This document shows, piece after piece, positions 1 through 15,000 of a DNA stretch of 43,098 nt. The position numbers were made by a program, and so were the translations under genes. Every line of letters begins with the position of its first letter. Position 1 is the first letter of the stretch. The stretch lies in contig CXTY01000038.1 in NCBI GenBank assembly GCA_001404055.1, forward strand, positions 1 to 43,098, in the 5' to 3' direction. Source of the stretch: Roseibium album. GTDB taxonomy: Bacteria; Pseudomonadota; Alphaproteobacteria; Rhizobiales; Stappiaceae. The notes under the pieces were generated by a model. It was not told the DNA's origin, did no database searches, and saw only the letters and a program-made list of their open reading frames with translations.

Positions 1-3000
1 CGGGCGTCAAGGGGCACAGCGATATTGCGTCTCTTTCCTCGACCAGCAATCTGGGCGGTGTGGACCTGATCCAGGACGCGCTTTCCAACCTTGACAAGGA
101 CTACGACTTCACAACCGCTTCGGGCGAGGTCGTGGTTGGTCTTCCGAACTATGACCACTCCAGCAGTGAAACCAGCGCGACCGTGACAACCGGAAAAATC
201 GTCAAGGTCGAATACGGATATTACGACGCGATCAGCGACGATCACAATACAACGGACAGCGGTGCCGATAGCGCCACTGTGGTGTTGGGCGATGTTGTTC
301 GCATCGGGGACGGCTATGGAACGGCTGACCATGACACCAACGACACAGCGGATGTCACCAAGGGTGACGTGGTGTTGGTTCTTGAGGATGGCGCCAATTT
401 CGGGAAGCGGTTCGTCTTTGTGAACAACACCGATCTTAGCAACGCAGATCTGAGCCTGCAGAACTTCTCCGCTACCGCAAACTGGAAGGAAATTGGCGGG
501 ACAGTCGGCAGCGCCTACAAGCGCGTTGTTTCAGGTGGGACTCTCGATCTCACGTTGCAGGATTACAATGATGCAGCCCTTTGGCAGGAGATTACTGGCG
601 AGGAAGGTTCAGTTTATCAGTATCTCGGTGGTTCCTCCTTGAGCTCGGCGGATCTTGGCACTCAGAATTACGAGAACACGTCGATTTGGCAGCAACGCGG
701 CGCTTCGGATTCCACAAAGGTCCGGATCGGGTCGGACTATGTAACTGAAGATCACGATACTGGCGAGACGACAGCAGTCGCTATCGGTGAAGTCGTTCTG
801 ATCGTTGGAATCATCTCCGGCACCGGAGGTACCGGTTCGGACGGAGAACTCTACAAGTATGTCGGCGCCTCTCCGTTGGCGAGCACTGCGCTGAATACGA
901 TTGACTACAGCGACACCAACAGTTGGGCGAAAATCAGCGGCGATGCGGGTGATGTCTATCGCTACGAGGGGGGCTCTGCCGTCGCGACCGACTTGGGTCT
1001 GGTGGACTACGAAGGTTCGTCCAGCTGGGTCAAGGTGACCGAGAGCACGGCCGACTACATCCCCAACATTGGCAATGTAACGGGTTCGGACTCCGTCGCC
1101 ATCGGCGGGCTCGTAATTCGCAACGATGTTCGCAGCGATGTCGATGCAGCTATCGACAACACCGACGTGGCCGCGGGCGGCAATGTTTCAGTCTCTGCGC
1201 TCTCAAACGCGCAGATTGAGGCGCAAATCCTCAGCGTGGCTTCTTCCTCAGGCGGCAGCGCGTTCGGGACAGGCACTTCGCTGGCCGTAAACGCCACGAT
1301 TGCGACCAACTTGGTGCAGAGCTCGACCAAGGCCGAGATTACCGACAGTGAAATTGGTGACGACACTACCGGGATCGGTGGTGATGTTTCGGTAAGCGCG
1401 AAGAACCAGTCGGGTATCGACGCATCGATTCTCAGCTCAACCTCGACCGGCGACACCGGTGTGGGCGTTACACTTGCCTTCAACACCATTGGTTGGCAGT
1501 CGCAAAACGTCCTCTTCAATCTGGTCGATGCCCTGGTTGGCGATACGCTGATCGGCACAGAAGATCCGGCAGAAGTGATCGCTTCGATTGCAGATACCAC
1601 GGTGGATGCCACTGGGGACGTTCTCGTCAATGCGGACAACGAGGTTGGCTTGAACGCCACGGTTTCCAACGCGGCCACGTCCGAGGCCTCGGCTCTCTTT
1701 GGTGCAACAGGTTTGTCGGCAAGCGCTGTTCTTGCGAGCAACAAGGTCAGCACCGAAACAAGGGCCACCATCGAGGACAGCGACGGCAGCGCTACGACAG
1801 ACGTGGACGCTGGCGGTCATATCGGCGTTGAGGCTAACGATACCGTCGGTGTGTATTCAAACACCAAAATTGTCTCTTCCTCGACCACGACCAATGACGG
1901 CGGCACCTCGGTCCTGCAGGAAACAATCAACGACTTCCTCAACGCTGATCACACGACCAGCAATACAGCAGTTACTTTGGCATTCGGTGACCGGGTCAGG
2001 CTCGACGACGGATATGCTGTTGCTGACTTCGATACAGATGCGGACGCCTTCCAGACGACCAACATCGAGTCGCCTGATACCGGAAACTTCGTCGAAGTTC
2101 TCGAGGGATATCTGGACAACGAACACGACACGACGCAAAGCGGTGTGCAGACCGTTACAGCGGGCGAGGTTGTCCTCGTCAAGGCAGGGTCGACCTATGG
2201 TACCGCCGGTGACCTGTACAAGTATGTCAACACAACCGATCTCGACCTCAGCGGTGCTGGCGACAATCTCGGCAACACCGATTACACGGACACAAGCGAC
2301 TGGGCCAAAATCGGTGGCAGCGAGGGTGCGATTTATAAATTGATCGGCTCGGGCGGTGTTCCGATCGATCTGGCTGCGACCGACTACAGCGATGGCGTGA
2401 AGTGGGTAGAAGTCGCGGGCAATGCCGGTAGCGTTTACGAGTTCCTCGGCAACGACGGTATCAACCCAGGGACCGGCAGCGCCGGTACGACCGAGCTCGG
2501 CAGAACGATCTTTACCGATCTCGACTATTGGAAAGAAGTGCAAGAGACCCAGATCATTCCGCAAGGGCTGAATGTTACGGGGTCTGATTCAATCGCTATC
2601 GGCGGTATCGTCGTGGTCAACGATGTGCGCGCGGATGTCGTGGCCAATGTAAAAGACGCTACGCTCGCGACCACAGACGGCGACGTTACGGTCAAGGCGG
2701 TTGAGAACGCGACAATCAATGCGACAGTTGACAGCACGGCGTCTTCCTCAGGCGGCAGCGCTTATGGCACCGGCACCTCGCTTGCCGTCAACGGCACGAT
2801 TGCCACCAACCTGATCCTGAGCTCGGCCAAGGCTTTCATTCAGGATAGCAGCGTCACGGCAGCAGACGCGGACAGTGGCGACTCCGACAACTTTGGAAAT
2901 GTAACTGTCGAGGCGGCCAACACCTCCACCCTCGATGCCACGAACCTTTCCAATACTTCGAGCGGCGACACCGCTATCGGTATCAACCTGGCATTTAATT

Positions 3001-6000
3001 CGGTTGGCTGGAAACCCACGAACATTCTCTTCAATGCAATTGATGCCATCGTCGGTACGCCGTTGCTCAGCAACCAACGTCCGGCCGCAGTCGAAGCTTT
3101 CATCCAGAATTCCACGGTGAACGCAGAGGCTATGATCGACGTAATCGGCAGGAACCAGGCCTCGATCATTGCGAATATCAGCAATGAAACAACTTCAGCT
3201 GCCTCGGCGCTCTTCGGTGCAACCGGCATGGCCATTGGTGCGATCGTCAGTTCCAACAAGGTGAGCAGCCTGACCTCCGCCTATATCGGAGATGCCAACT
3301 ACACGAGCAGCGATCGTAGGGTCTGGCTCGAAACCGGAGATCGGGTCGAGCACAGCGGCACGATTTACGAATACTCGGGTTCTGACGGATCCGTCGATCT
3401 CAGCAGTGTTTCTTACGGGTCGGGCGACTGGGCAACGACCGTTGCGCTTGCAAGTGCTATTGTAAACAACATTGATGCCGGTGCCGGACTAAACGTCATC
3501 GCTGACGACAACCCGTCGATCACGGCAGACAATCTCTTAAAGGCGCTTTCGACCACGACCAACGACGGTGGCGCCAGCCTTGCCGCCGGCTACATTGAGG
3601 CGGCGGTCAACGAATATCAATATTCGACCAAGTCGGGCTTGCGCAAAGTTCAGGAAGGCGAGCTGGTCTATCTCGCGTCTGACTACGACACACATGATCA
3701 TGACACCACGGACACGACATCCGTGGCCGTCGACGATGTTGTGAAGGTCATTGGTGACATCAGTGGCAGTGGCGGCGATGGCGAGGCCGGCAAGATCTAT
3801 AAATACGTGGGTGACTCGGCGCTCGCGAGCACGGCTCTTAACACGATTGATTTCACGACCGATGACTGGGTACTGCTGAGCGGTGCGGTTTATGCCTATC
3901 AAAACGCGTCATCCACGTCCGTCAACCTTGGATCAGTGGATTACGAGGGTTCCACTGCGTGGGAGCGGGTTGATCCGCTCGACCTGTTGGGCTGGGTTCC
4001 CGACCAGTTGAATTTGAACGTCAGTTCTTCCGAAGCGACGGCAATCGGTGGATTGATCGTGCTGAACGACGTGCGCGGCGATGCCGACAGCTTTATTCAC
4101 AATGCGGATGTGGATGTTGCGGGCCAGGTAAAAGTCGAGGTCAAGGAACGTGCCCGGATCGACGCGACCAACGAGAGCGTTGCCCAGGCTGATGGCGGCA
4201 GCGCCTTTGTCGGCGGCACATCGGTCGCCGTAAACGCGGTCATCGTGACCAACGTCGTGTTGACAAGCGCCAATGCGTTTATCTCCGCAAGCGAAATTGA
4301 CACGACCGCATCCGGCGATGTCGTTGTAATGGCGACCAACACGTCGGTGATCAACGCTCTGACAGACAGTCAGACAACTGTCTATGGCGGTGGGACCAGC
4401 GTATCTGTTGGTGTAACCGCTGCTTTCAATACCATTGGCATTGAAGCCACCAACTTCCTGTTCAATATCGCCAATATCTTCGCCGATACGCCGCTGAACA
4501 GTCAGGATCCGGCGGAAACTCGGGCTTATATAGAGAAGTCCGACATCGACGCAGCTGGTGCGATCACGGTCAAAGCGACGTCCAACGCAGAGATAGAGGC
4601 AGAGGTAGAAAACGCGGCTCTGACCACTTCCTTCTCCGTGGCAGGCACAACCGCCGTCTCAGTGGGCGCGATCCTGGCGCTCAACAAGCTCAGCACCGAT
4701 GTAAAGGCCTTTGTGGACAACACTTCGGCTGCAAGCAACGATGTGATCGCCCGGGCAGGGGACATCACGATACAGGCTGACGACACCTCTATCATCGACA
4801 CCGAGGTGGCCGTCTCTGCAATGTCGTTCAGCGCCAGTGTCAGCGATTCAACGGCGGTCTCTATCGGCCTGGCGGTCGCGAGAAACGAGATACACAACGA
4901 TCTGGGCGCTTACATCAAGAATGTAGGCACCGTCGACGCCAAGGCCGGCAGCGTTATCGTCACCACTGATGCGGACGCAACGATTGACGCAACGTCTTCG
5001 GCAACATCGGTCGCGGTCTCCCTGGCAATCGGAAGCAGCACGACCTTCGGCGGTGGTGCGGCTGTTGCCATAAACTCCATCCAGGGCGGCTCTGAAGCCC
5101 ATATTACGGGCTCCAATGTTTTCACACGGGGCACTGCGCCGGTTGGTTTCGAGCACACCAGCAACGACGGCGAAGTTGAAGTTGCAAACAACGACCGGGT
5201 GCGCCTCGACAGCGACTATGACGGCACTTCCGGAACGCCGGGAGCCGTCTACAAGCGCACTGGCGCCGGAACATTCGATCTTTCCAACCAGGATTACGAG
5301 GGCAGCGGTTGGAATGAAGTTTCCGATGAGGGCAACGTTGTCGTTGAGGCTGACAACAGTTCGACGATTTCGGCGCAAATCGACAGTAAGTCCGTTGCCG
5401 CATCAGGTGGCGTCGGCAATGCTGTCGCCGGTTCGCTCGGAATTTCTGTTGCCCAGAACTTCATCGGCTTCAGCGGCACACAGACGCCCGATGCCAATGG
5501 CCAACTTGACCCAACCACTTTCGGCGGCACACGTGCGAACAGCGTGGTGGCGACCCACGCTTTCATCAAGGATACCGATGTCGAGGCCGACGGTTCCATC
5601 GATGTCTCCGCCATGTCGACCGCAACCATCGTTGCAACGGTCACCGCTGTTTCCGCAGCGCTTGGGGTATCGGCAAGCAACGCAGTCGGATTGACCGGCG
5701 CCGGAACCTACACCGAAAATCGCATCGGGACTTCGGTAAAGGCCTACATCGAAGGCGACGGACCCTCTGGGGCACCAGCCGGTATCAAGACCAAGGGTGG
5801 ACTGATTTCCATCCGCGCCGAAGACGTTAGCCGGATTAGCGCCGGCGCGCTTGCTGCCAGCCTTGGCGTTTCGCTCGGAGCCAGCAATGCAGTCAGCCTC
5901 TCGATCGGGCTTTCGCTCGCCTTCAACGAAGTGCGCGGAGACATCGCGGCCTATATGGAGGATGTCTCAAGTGTAGTTTCCGCGGGCGATATCACGATTG

Positions 6001-9000
6001 ATTCGCACTCCATGCCAGGAAACGTCGATGCGGCGACCTATTCCAGTTCCGGCACGAAAACCCTGTCGAAGGGCGATACAGTCAAGCTTGGTGAGTTTTA
6101 CAGCAACGGCGGCCAGGGCGGGCGTGTCTACAAGTACCGTGGTTATGTTGCCGATTATTCAGTGAATGACGACGGATCGGTCAATGCCGATTTCGATGCA
6201 GATGGCACCGATGGCGGATCCGCGAACGAGCGGGAAGAAGATGCCATTCTGCTCCATACAGGCAACACGGTCGAATACACCGATGGCAATATCTATCGCT
6301 ACACAGGTGACGAGGCCGAAATCTATCTTGGCAACATCAATTTCGCGACACATGGCCAGTGGACTCTTTTCAATGGTGACCTGAGAAATCTGGGTCAGCA
6401 GGATTACAGCGACACCAAGCTTTGGGAATTGGCCGACGGGACCATTTCCGCGCGTGCAGCCGCCGCTTCGGTCAGCGCAGCCTTCGGCGCGACTGCTGGT
6501 GTGGGCATCAGCGGTGCAGGAGCCATCTCGACAAACACCGTGAACCTGCGCACAAACGCCTTTATCGAGGGAAGCACTGTTACCAGTGCGCTGGATGTTG
6601 CGCTCAGCGCGTCCAACCAGTCGATCATCACTGCTCAAGTCGGGGCCGCATCTGTTGCGATTGCGGCAGGCGGCACTGCTGGTGTCGGCGCGTCAATCGG
6701 GTTTGCCGTTGTGACCAACCAAATCGGCTGGATTGGGAATTCCAAGAGCGACAGCGATGGTGCCTTCTCTCAAGTTCAGGCCTACATCAACGATTCTTCA
6801 CTGTCAGGAATTGACGATCTGTCCCTTTCGGCAACGGCCGAAGGCAAGATAGATTCCCTGGCATTGGCCGGGTCGGTGGCGCTTGCCGCCGGTGGCACTG
6901 CAGGTGTTGGCTTGAGTGGTGCCGGTGTTTCCGCTCAGAACAAGATCGCCACCGATGTGAAGGCGTTTATCGACGACGACGCGACGGGTTCCACTGACAG
7001 TATTTCAGCAGACTCCGTTAGCCTGGTGACCACGGATTCTGCTTCCATCTTCGCAAATGCCGCAGCGATTTCGATCGGTGGTGCTCTGGGTGGAACCGTA
7101 GGTGTTGCGCTCTCTGTCGGTATCACATTGGCGGAAAACCACATCTCCAACAATGTTGAAGCTTCGATCTCGAACATCAGCAACGTGACGGCCACGACAG
7201 GCGATATTGTAATCTCGGCAAGTGAAATGGCGACCATCACATCGCTGGCAGCAGCTGCCTCGGTTTCGATTGCCGGAGGCGGTGTGGCAGGCGTTGCCGT
7301 TAGCGGTGCAGGTGCGGTCGCGCGCAATATCATCCTTACCAAGACCAACGCCTATGCCGACGGAACGGCACTCACCGCGACTGTCGGGAATGTTGACCTT
7401 GATGCCACGAGCACCTCCGTGATCAGGGCAACCGTTATTTCCGCAAGTGCGGCGGTTGGTGTCGGTGGAACCGCTGGGGTTGGAGCGTCGGTCGGCCTCT
7501 CGCTCGCGCGGAACTTCATCGGTTGGGATCCGACGGCAGCCACGGGAGAAACCGGCAACACCGGTCAGTCGCTCACATCACTCACCACAGGCAACAAGAT
7601 CAAGGTGATTGGTGGCGCACGCGACGGCGAGATCTACGAATACATCGGCGACAACATCACGCGATACAACGTCAACCACAGCTCGGGCCTGTTGGTGACA
7701 GCAGGTCAGCTGGTCAACGTACCGGCGAACCACGCTGGTGACGGCGCTGGCGGGATCTACCGGGCCATTGGTTCGAAAACCCTCGCTGCCAGTGAAGACT
7801 ATACCGGCAGCAACTGGGAATTCGTCGGGACCAACGAGATCGATTTTGGCGACAACGAACTCTGGCGGATGGTTCTGCCTCAAGATGCATCCGAGGTGCA
7901 GGCATATATCCTCGATTCCGATGTGACAGCCGGGGGCGCGCTCACCCTAGATGCCATTGGCAGCGAAACCATCCTGGCCACTACTGTCGCGGGTTCAGCG
8001 GCCGTCGCCGGAGGTGGCGTCGCGGGCGTGGCCCTTGCGGGTGCTGGCGTGGGTGCGGAAAACCGCATGCGCAACTTCGTCAAGGCCTATATCGACGGTG
8101 ACGGCAGCAGCAACCAGATCACGGCTGACAGCATCACCATCAATGCAATGGACGTCTCGGTCATCGACACCACGGCTGCCGCGGTCGCGGTATCGGCCGC
8201 GGTCGGCGGGATCGCTGGAGTTGCCGTTTCAATCGGTATCTCGATCTCCTTCAACGAGATTGAGAATGAGGTGGACGCATATATCCGGGATATCGACGTC
8301 ACGACCACCGGCGGTGATATCTCCATCACGGCAGATTCGAATTCGACCATCACGGGAACGGTCGCGGCAGCTTCGCTTGCGGCTTCCGGCGGGTTCGTCG
8401 GCGTCTCGATTGCCGGTGCAGGGGCAGTCGCCAAAAACGTTATCAACGGTCAGACGCGCGCCTATATTGAAAACAGCGACATCAGCAGTGCCAGCGATGT
8501 CATCATTGCTGGTATCGGCCGTTCCGACATCAGCGCGAATGTCATTTCGGCCGCCGCGTCAGTTGCAGGCGGTGCAGTCGGTGTGGGCGTTTCCATCGGC
8601 GCCTCCTTCGCCACCAACCTGATCGGCGAAGCTGCCGGCGATTCACAGGTACTGGCTTATATCAACACTTCTGAAGTCGATGCTGCTGACGGGATATCCG
8701 TGACCGCGACTTCGAACGATATTATCGATGCAGACATTGCTGCCATTTCGGTGGCCCTCGCTGGCGGGGCGGTTGCAGCCGCTGCTGCGGGAAGTGGCGC
8801 GACGGCGACCAACACAATCAGAACCCGGACCAAGGCCTATATCACCAATTCGGTCGGAAGCGGTATCGACGCCGGCCAGGTTGAATTCGGCAACGTGGTT
8901 CCCAACAGCGTTGTCGCCGACAGTATCGTTCCGATAACGGTCGACTACGATAGCAGCGAAACCGCGACCTTGGTGGCCAACGACATCGTTGAAGTGTCAC

Positions 9001-12000
9001 CTTTCGAAATCTACCAACTGACAGGGACACCGCCCACAGAGACGGATCTGAGCGCAATCAACTACGGTGACACGGGTGTTTGGACGCAGCTCACCAACAC
9101 CCAGGTCGATACCGGCGATTGGGTCAGGTTGCTGTCAGGTGAGGTTTACGAGCGCACCGGATCGAACTCTCCTTTCGTACTGTCTGCCGTCGACTTTACA
9201 GCTGGCGGCTGGTCACAGATCAGCACGACGGCGGTTACCAAGGGCGATCGCGTGGAGCTTTCGACAGGCGAGGTCTATCAATATACCGGTGCCAACGCCA
9301 ACCTGGTCTTGCCGCTCGAAACGTTCACGGTGCCAAACGGCTGGGCCCCGGTGAGTACGTCGGGTCTGGGCGACATTCTGGTCAAGGCCTGGAATACATC
9401 CGACATCGACAGTTGGGTCGGTGCGGCTTCGGTCGCTGGATCGGTGGGGCTGGTCGGCGGATCGATTTCCATTGCAATTTCCCTTTCTGACAACACCATC
9501 GACAACGATATCGAAGCCTATATCGACAATGCTGACGTGACAGCCGACGACGTGACAATCGTTGCTGACGACGACAGCGAGGTGGATGCGCATTCGGAAG
9601 CCGCCGCGGTTGCGGCAAGCGTATCGTTGGGCTTCACGGTCGCGGGCAGCGGTGCTGCGACACAGGTTACCGGAACCAACTCGGTCAAGGCCTATGTCGA
9701 TGGCACTGGGCTGGACGATGATTTCGTGCTTTCCGGAGATCTGAACGTTACCGCGACGTCGACACCAGACTACTTCGGCGACACCGGTGTGGCATCGGTT
9801 TCTGTCGGTCTCCTCTCGCTTGCAGCGAGCGGTGGCGTGACTGTCGTGTCGGTGCAACCTGACGTCGAAGCCTATGTCCGCGATGTCGAGGTCAGTGCTG
9901 ACGAAATCGATGTGGACGCCATTGGTCAAATCCGCGCCTTGGGCAATTCCTGGGGCATGAGCGTCTCGACCGGTATTTCCATGGGGGTCAACAAGACCAC
10001 CGTGACCACTGACGCCGATGTCGATGCCTATCTGGGCGGGACGGGTCTTTACAATGTGCGCGCCATCCAGATCAACGCGACTGCGGAAGACAATCCGAAT
10101 GTCGGCGGTTACACGGGCGAGGCGAAGTCGACCGCGTCCTCAGGAGGCTTGCTGATCGGCACGTCCTCGACCGAGGCTGACGCTTTCAATTACAACACCG
10201 TGACTGCACGGATCGAATCTGGTGCCAACGTAAACGCGAGCGGCACAGTCAACGTGACTGCAACCAACCAAGTCACGCAGAGGGCAGAAGCCAATGCGAC
10301 CGCCGGTGGCCTGATCGGTGTGGGCGAGGCTTCTTCGAGCGCGGTTTCGAACAACCTGACGCGTGCGATCGTCTCAAGCACGAATTTCGATGCTGACCGT
10401 CTTAATGTCACTGCCGATGCAGATGTCTTGAACTTCGCCGACACCACGGCGGGTTCGGGCGGGTTGGTTGCGCTTGCCGGCGCGGCGCCGGTCACCTCAA
10501 CAACTGCAAACACTGAGGCCCTGATTGGCGCCAATGCGGATGTTGATTTGACGGGAGCCAACGGCCGATTGACCATGGCGGCGACCCATCTGGCGCGACC
10601 TGACAGTCTGGTGCAGACGGATTCGTTCGGTCTGATCGGCGGATCGGGTGCCGCGGCCCTCAACACGATCACCAGTAACGTATTGACCAGGATCGGTGCC
10701 GACGCCGATGTGGATGCAGAAAACATCACCCTGGACGCACTCAACAAGCTGGATAAGCCCGCGCCCACTGACACCAATATTGACGGTGATGCTGGTGGTC
10801 TTGCCAGTGCGGCAGGCGCGGTCAGTACGACAATCGTCAACTTCTCCACCATCGTCGAATTCGACGAACGCTCGTCGACCAATGTTACCGAAGCAAACGG
10901 TGAATTCCTGGTCAACGCCTTCACCGACCTGAAGGCTGTGGACGAAATCGCGCTCTTCAGCGCCGGTGCCATTGGCGCTGCAGGTGCCTTTGTGACTTTC
11001 GAAGCCAACAACGTGTTGGCCCAGATTCTGATCGACACCGATGCGACTGTCTCGAGTAAGGGCGACATCGAGATGGAGGTGAACGGCGCCACCGATATCT
11101 TTATGCACTCGTTGTCGGAAACCTACGGCGCGGCCACGGTTGCCATCGGCACAGCCTTCATTGACGTGACGCCGATCAACCGCATCGATGTGATGGACAA
11201 TGGTACCGGTGCTACCACGAGGGTTCTCGCTGAAGGCGATCTCTATCTCAGCGTTGGCACCGACAAGAACCAATCGCTCGGCAGCCACCGGCTCGAAGCC
11301 CGGGTAGACAACTTTGCCGGCTCCGTCATCCCGATCGACGATCTTGAGACCCGTGCGCTTTATCTCGCCACCAACACGATTCATGTTCACGCCGGAGCTG
11401 AAGTTGAAAGCTACCAGAACATTGATCTAACAGCGGACCAGATCGGCTTCGCTACCGTGATAGGTGAAGCCAAGGCGGTCAATTGGGCCTCTGAGGTTGG
11501 CGATGCGATCGACAGTGCGCTCGGTGGTAACAACGAAACGTTCGGTCCTGGCGAAGGTCTGGCCGATGCTTACGCCACCGTGATCAACGACGGCCTCGTC
11601 AAAACGGGCGCGCAGCGGGTGAAAACCCTCGATATTACTGCTGCGAACGGGAATAACGTAACTGCCACAAGCACGGGCGGACTGACTTATTCAACCTCGA
11701 TCGAGGATGTCGAGACAACCCTCGAAATCGCACTCAATTCCGCGTTGACGAACCTTGCCCGCTACAAGATCAGCGATCCGGCGTTTTATGACGCATCAAC
11801 CAATCCGAATTCGTGGGTGAATCCGGAACTTGTCGCATTCTATGAGGCCGAAATCGCCAGTCTCGAAGCGCAAATGCTTGCGGACGGGTTGGCGCGCTAT
11901 GTCAGCCAGCTGGACTATGACGGCCAAACGGCCAATTTCGCACCGAGCAGCGGTCCAAGCTACACCAGCGGCGACATCCTGACGGGAGCCACCAGTGGCG

Positions 12001-15000
12001 CTACAGCAACGATCCTTGCCGTCGATGATAGCGGTTCGAGCGGCACTCTCACGATCGCGGTCCTGAGCGGGACATTCCAGAACAATGAGACGATCACAGC
12101 CTCAGGTGCTGGTTCTGCGCTCGTAAAGAATACGATCTACGACACCGTCGTCGAGCCCTATACGGTTCAAGCTCTCACCGTAACTGTCGATCCCGCAACC
12201 GCCCAGGCAGGGCGTGTCTGGATTAATGCAGACCAGATGGGCGGATCGGGGACATATGATGCGCCCAAGGATGCCAGCATCACCATTACCAACAGGACCG
12301 AGGCATTCCTGGTCATCAGCGGACTGGAGATCCCCGAGTACAACGGCGGCGTCTTCTTCAATACGCTGACCAACGAAGTCACAAAACAGAGCGTCATCGA
12401 CGGCGCCGGGTCGACCCCGGATAGTCCCAAGTCGCCTGACAATCCGATTTACGACGAAAACCTTGCGAATGTACTGAAAGACAACGACCATCCGGTCGAT
12501 TCAGTCCCTGCCGTAAGCGTCATTACCCCGAATTTGACTTTCACTGCCGCGACGCTCGCCACGGGCACGGGGGCCGATCCCCTGATCCATGTGGAGAACC
12601 TGTTCAACGTCACCAGCCTCACGCCGACTCCACCCTGGCCCAACATCACCATCGCCGGGCCGGTGTTGAATCTCGGCGGAACAGTGGAGATCTGGAATAA
12701 CAAGGACAGCTCGATCTCGAGAGGCAACATCATCCTGGATGCCGAGGTCAATGCAAAGACACCGGATATTCGAGCCGGTGGCCAAGGTGGGGTGTTCATC
12801 GAATTGCTTGGCGAAGGCTCGGTCTACAACATTGCCGGCGAGCCCTATTCGAACTGGAAAGTACCCGGGCTGACGGGCACAACCGGGACCTCAGCTGCCT
12901 ACCCTGGAGTTACCAGCGCGTTTCTCAACACACCGCCCGATGAACCGGCCGGGCCGAACACATTGACCGGGGCGCGGATCACGATTGAGGCCTCCTTTAT
13001 CAATATCAATGGCGTCATTCAAAGTGGTGTCGCGAGCTACAACCTCGTATTGGGCGATACCGTCAGGGATCAGATCCTCGTTGCGCGTGGAGGTTCGGAC
13101 ACCCTTGTCGATCTGACAACGGGCAATTCTGATTTCCTGGTGCAGTATGACCGCCTGAAAGACCAGGTCATCATCAATGAACTGGCACCAAGTGGCGGTT
13201 ATGTCGATTTGACCGGCAACATCATGAACACCCGTAATGGCGAGATCAGGGTGTTTGGCGGCTATCCCGATATTGACATCGACAACAACATGGACTTCAG
13301 CGCTTCGGGCGATGATATCGAGCTGGTCATTCGGCGGATCGACGCTTCGCAACGTGGCGAAGGCACCATTATTATCAAGGACAACGCCAAGACCGGCAGC
13401 GGTCCGAGCGCTCCGCAGCATTTCACGATCTATACCGTGCAGGCGGACGGAACGATCACAATCCAGGAATACGGCCAAGCGGACCAGACAGGTATCACCT
13501 TCGCTTCGACCCAAACGACGACCAGCTCCGTGCAATATAATCCGCAGACCGGTTGGCGCTATGGTTGGGCCGTTGGTCAATCCACGATTACCGAGCGGAT
13601 CGAAGAGTGGACCCTCAGCGACTGGCTTGGCATCGACGCACTTTCGGCGGACAGCTACCCACCGGACTCAGTGGACATTCGGCAGCTTGAGGCCCAATTG
13701 GTGGCGGATTCGAATTACTTCTTCCTGGACGCCACGATAACCGATCCCTACACCAACTCTCAGCAAACGGTGACCGATTACTCTTCGCGGACCCGGACCG
13801 GGTACGATTCCTGGAGTACCTGGTATGGCACCAACTACTATTACTACCAGTACACGACAGTTACCGGTGCGACCACGGTCGATACCCATACCATCGAAGC
13901 CGATCGGCCCATCGATATCCGCTTCCTCGGTTTTTCAGAGGCCTCGATCCTGATCGATGGCGGTTCGGCAAACGTCATCGTTGAGGAGCAGATCCGCAAT
14001 TGGAGCGGCGATACCACGATCAGAACCCTGGGGACGATCAGCACGGTTTCGAGCGCCGGCGGTGCGACCGGCTTGATTGGCGGACGGACCATTTCACTCG
14101 ATGCAGGCGGAGCAATCGGCTCCGAGGCAAATCCTGTTCGTGTCGATTTGGCCAAGGCTGTAGTTGAGACAGTGAACACGTTCGACGTCCTGCGGCCCAA
14201 GCACCTGCAGAGCGAGGTTTCCGGCCTCAGGCTTGATGCAGTCTCCACAAATGGCGATATATTCCTGGAAGAATTCCTTGGCGACATGGTGGTCGGCACC
14301 ATCACGGCCGGCACCGGTGGTGACGTGTCGCTGCTGTCGCACACCAGTATCCTGCATCCATCCAGCGGATCCAATCTGCTCGTATCGGGCGCAATGATCC
14401 GGATGGAAGCGCTCGCCGGTGATATTGGAACGCCGGGGACACCGATCAACATCAACACCGGCTCGACCCTGAACGATACGCTTTCGGCCTACACCTACTC
14501 TACCAAAGGCATCCACGTTAACGAGACTGCGGGCGATCTCTACGTACACGAGATCCTTGCCGGCGGTGATGTCAGTGTCGCAGTAGCGTCCGGCGATCTT
14601 CTGGATGGTAATTCGACGTCCGTAGAAGATACCCGTGCAATTGAAGTTCTGCGCGATACGGTTTGGTCCGATTTGAACCTGGTTGGCTCAGACGCGCTTG
14701 CAAAGCGTCAAGAGACCAAGGATACGCTGATCAACGCCAAAACCGGTCAGTACCAGACCTATTGGACTTGGCGGACACAGCAGGTTGATCTCGGCGTGAA
14801 TCCCCTGGTCTTCCGATCGGGCAGCGGAGTGTTCGACAGCAATGCATTGCTGGAACTTTCGGCAGACGAAATTGCCTACTATGACGCCTTCTTCCATCAG
14901 CAATTGATCGACGAAAGCTTTGTCGGTGATGCGAATGCCGAGGTGGCCGCGCGTGTCCTGACCCTGCGGACGGCGCGTACCGAGCAATATCGCGATCTGG

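Noticed and set aside
60..62. GTG at 60 as start of the giant protein
   Set aside because: The frame is open to the window edge and the residues before it have the same composition; no ribosome site precedes it.
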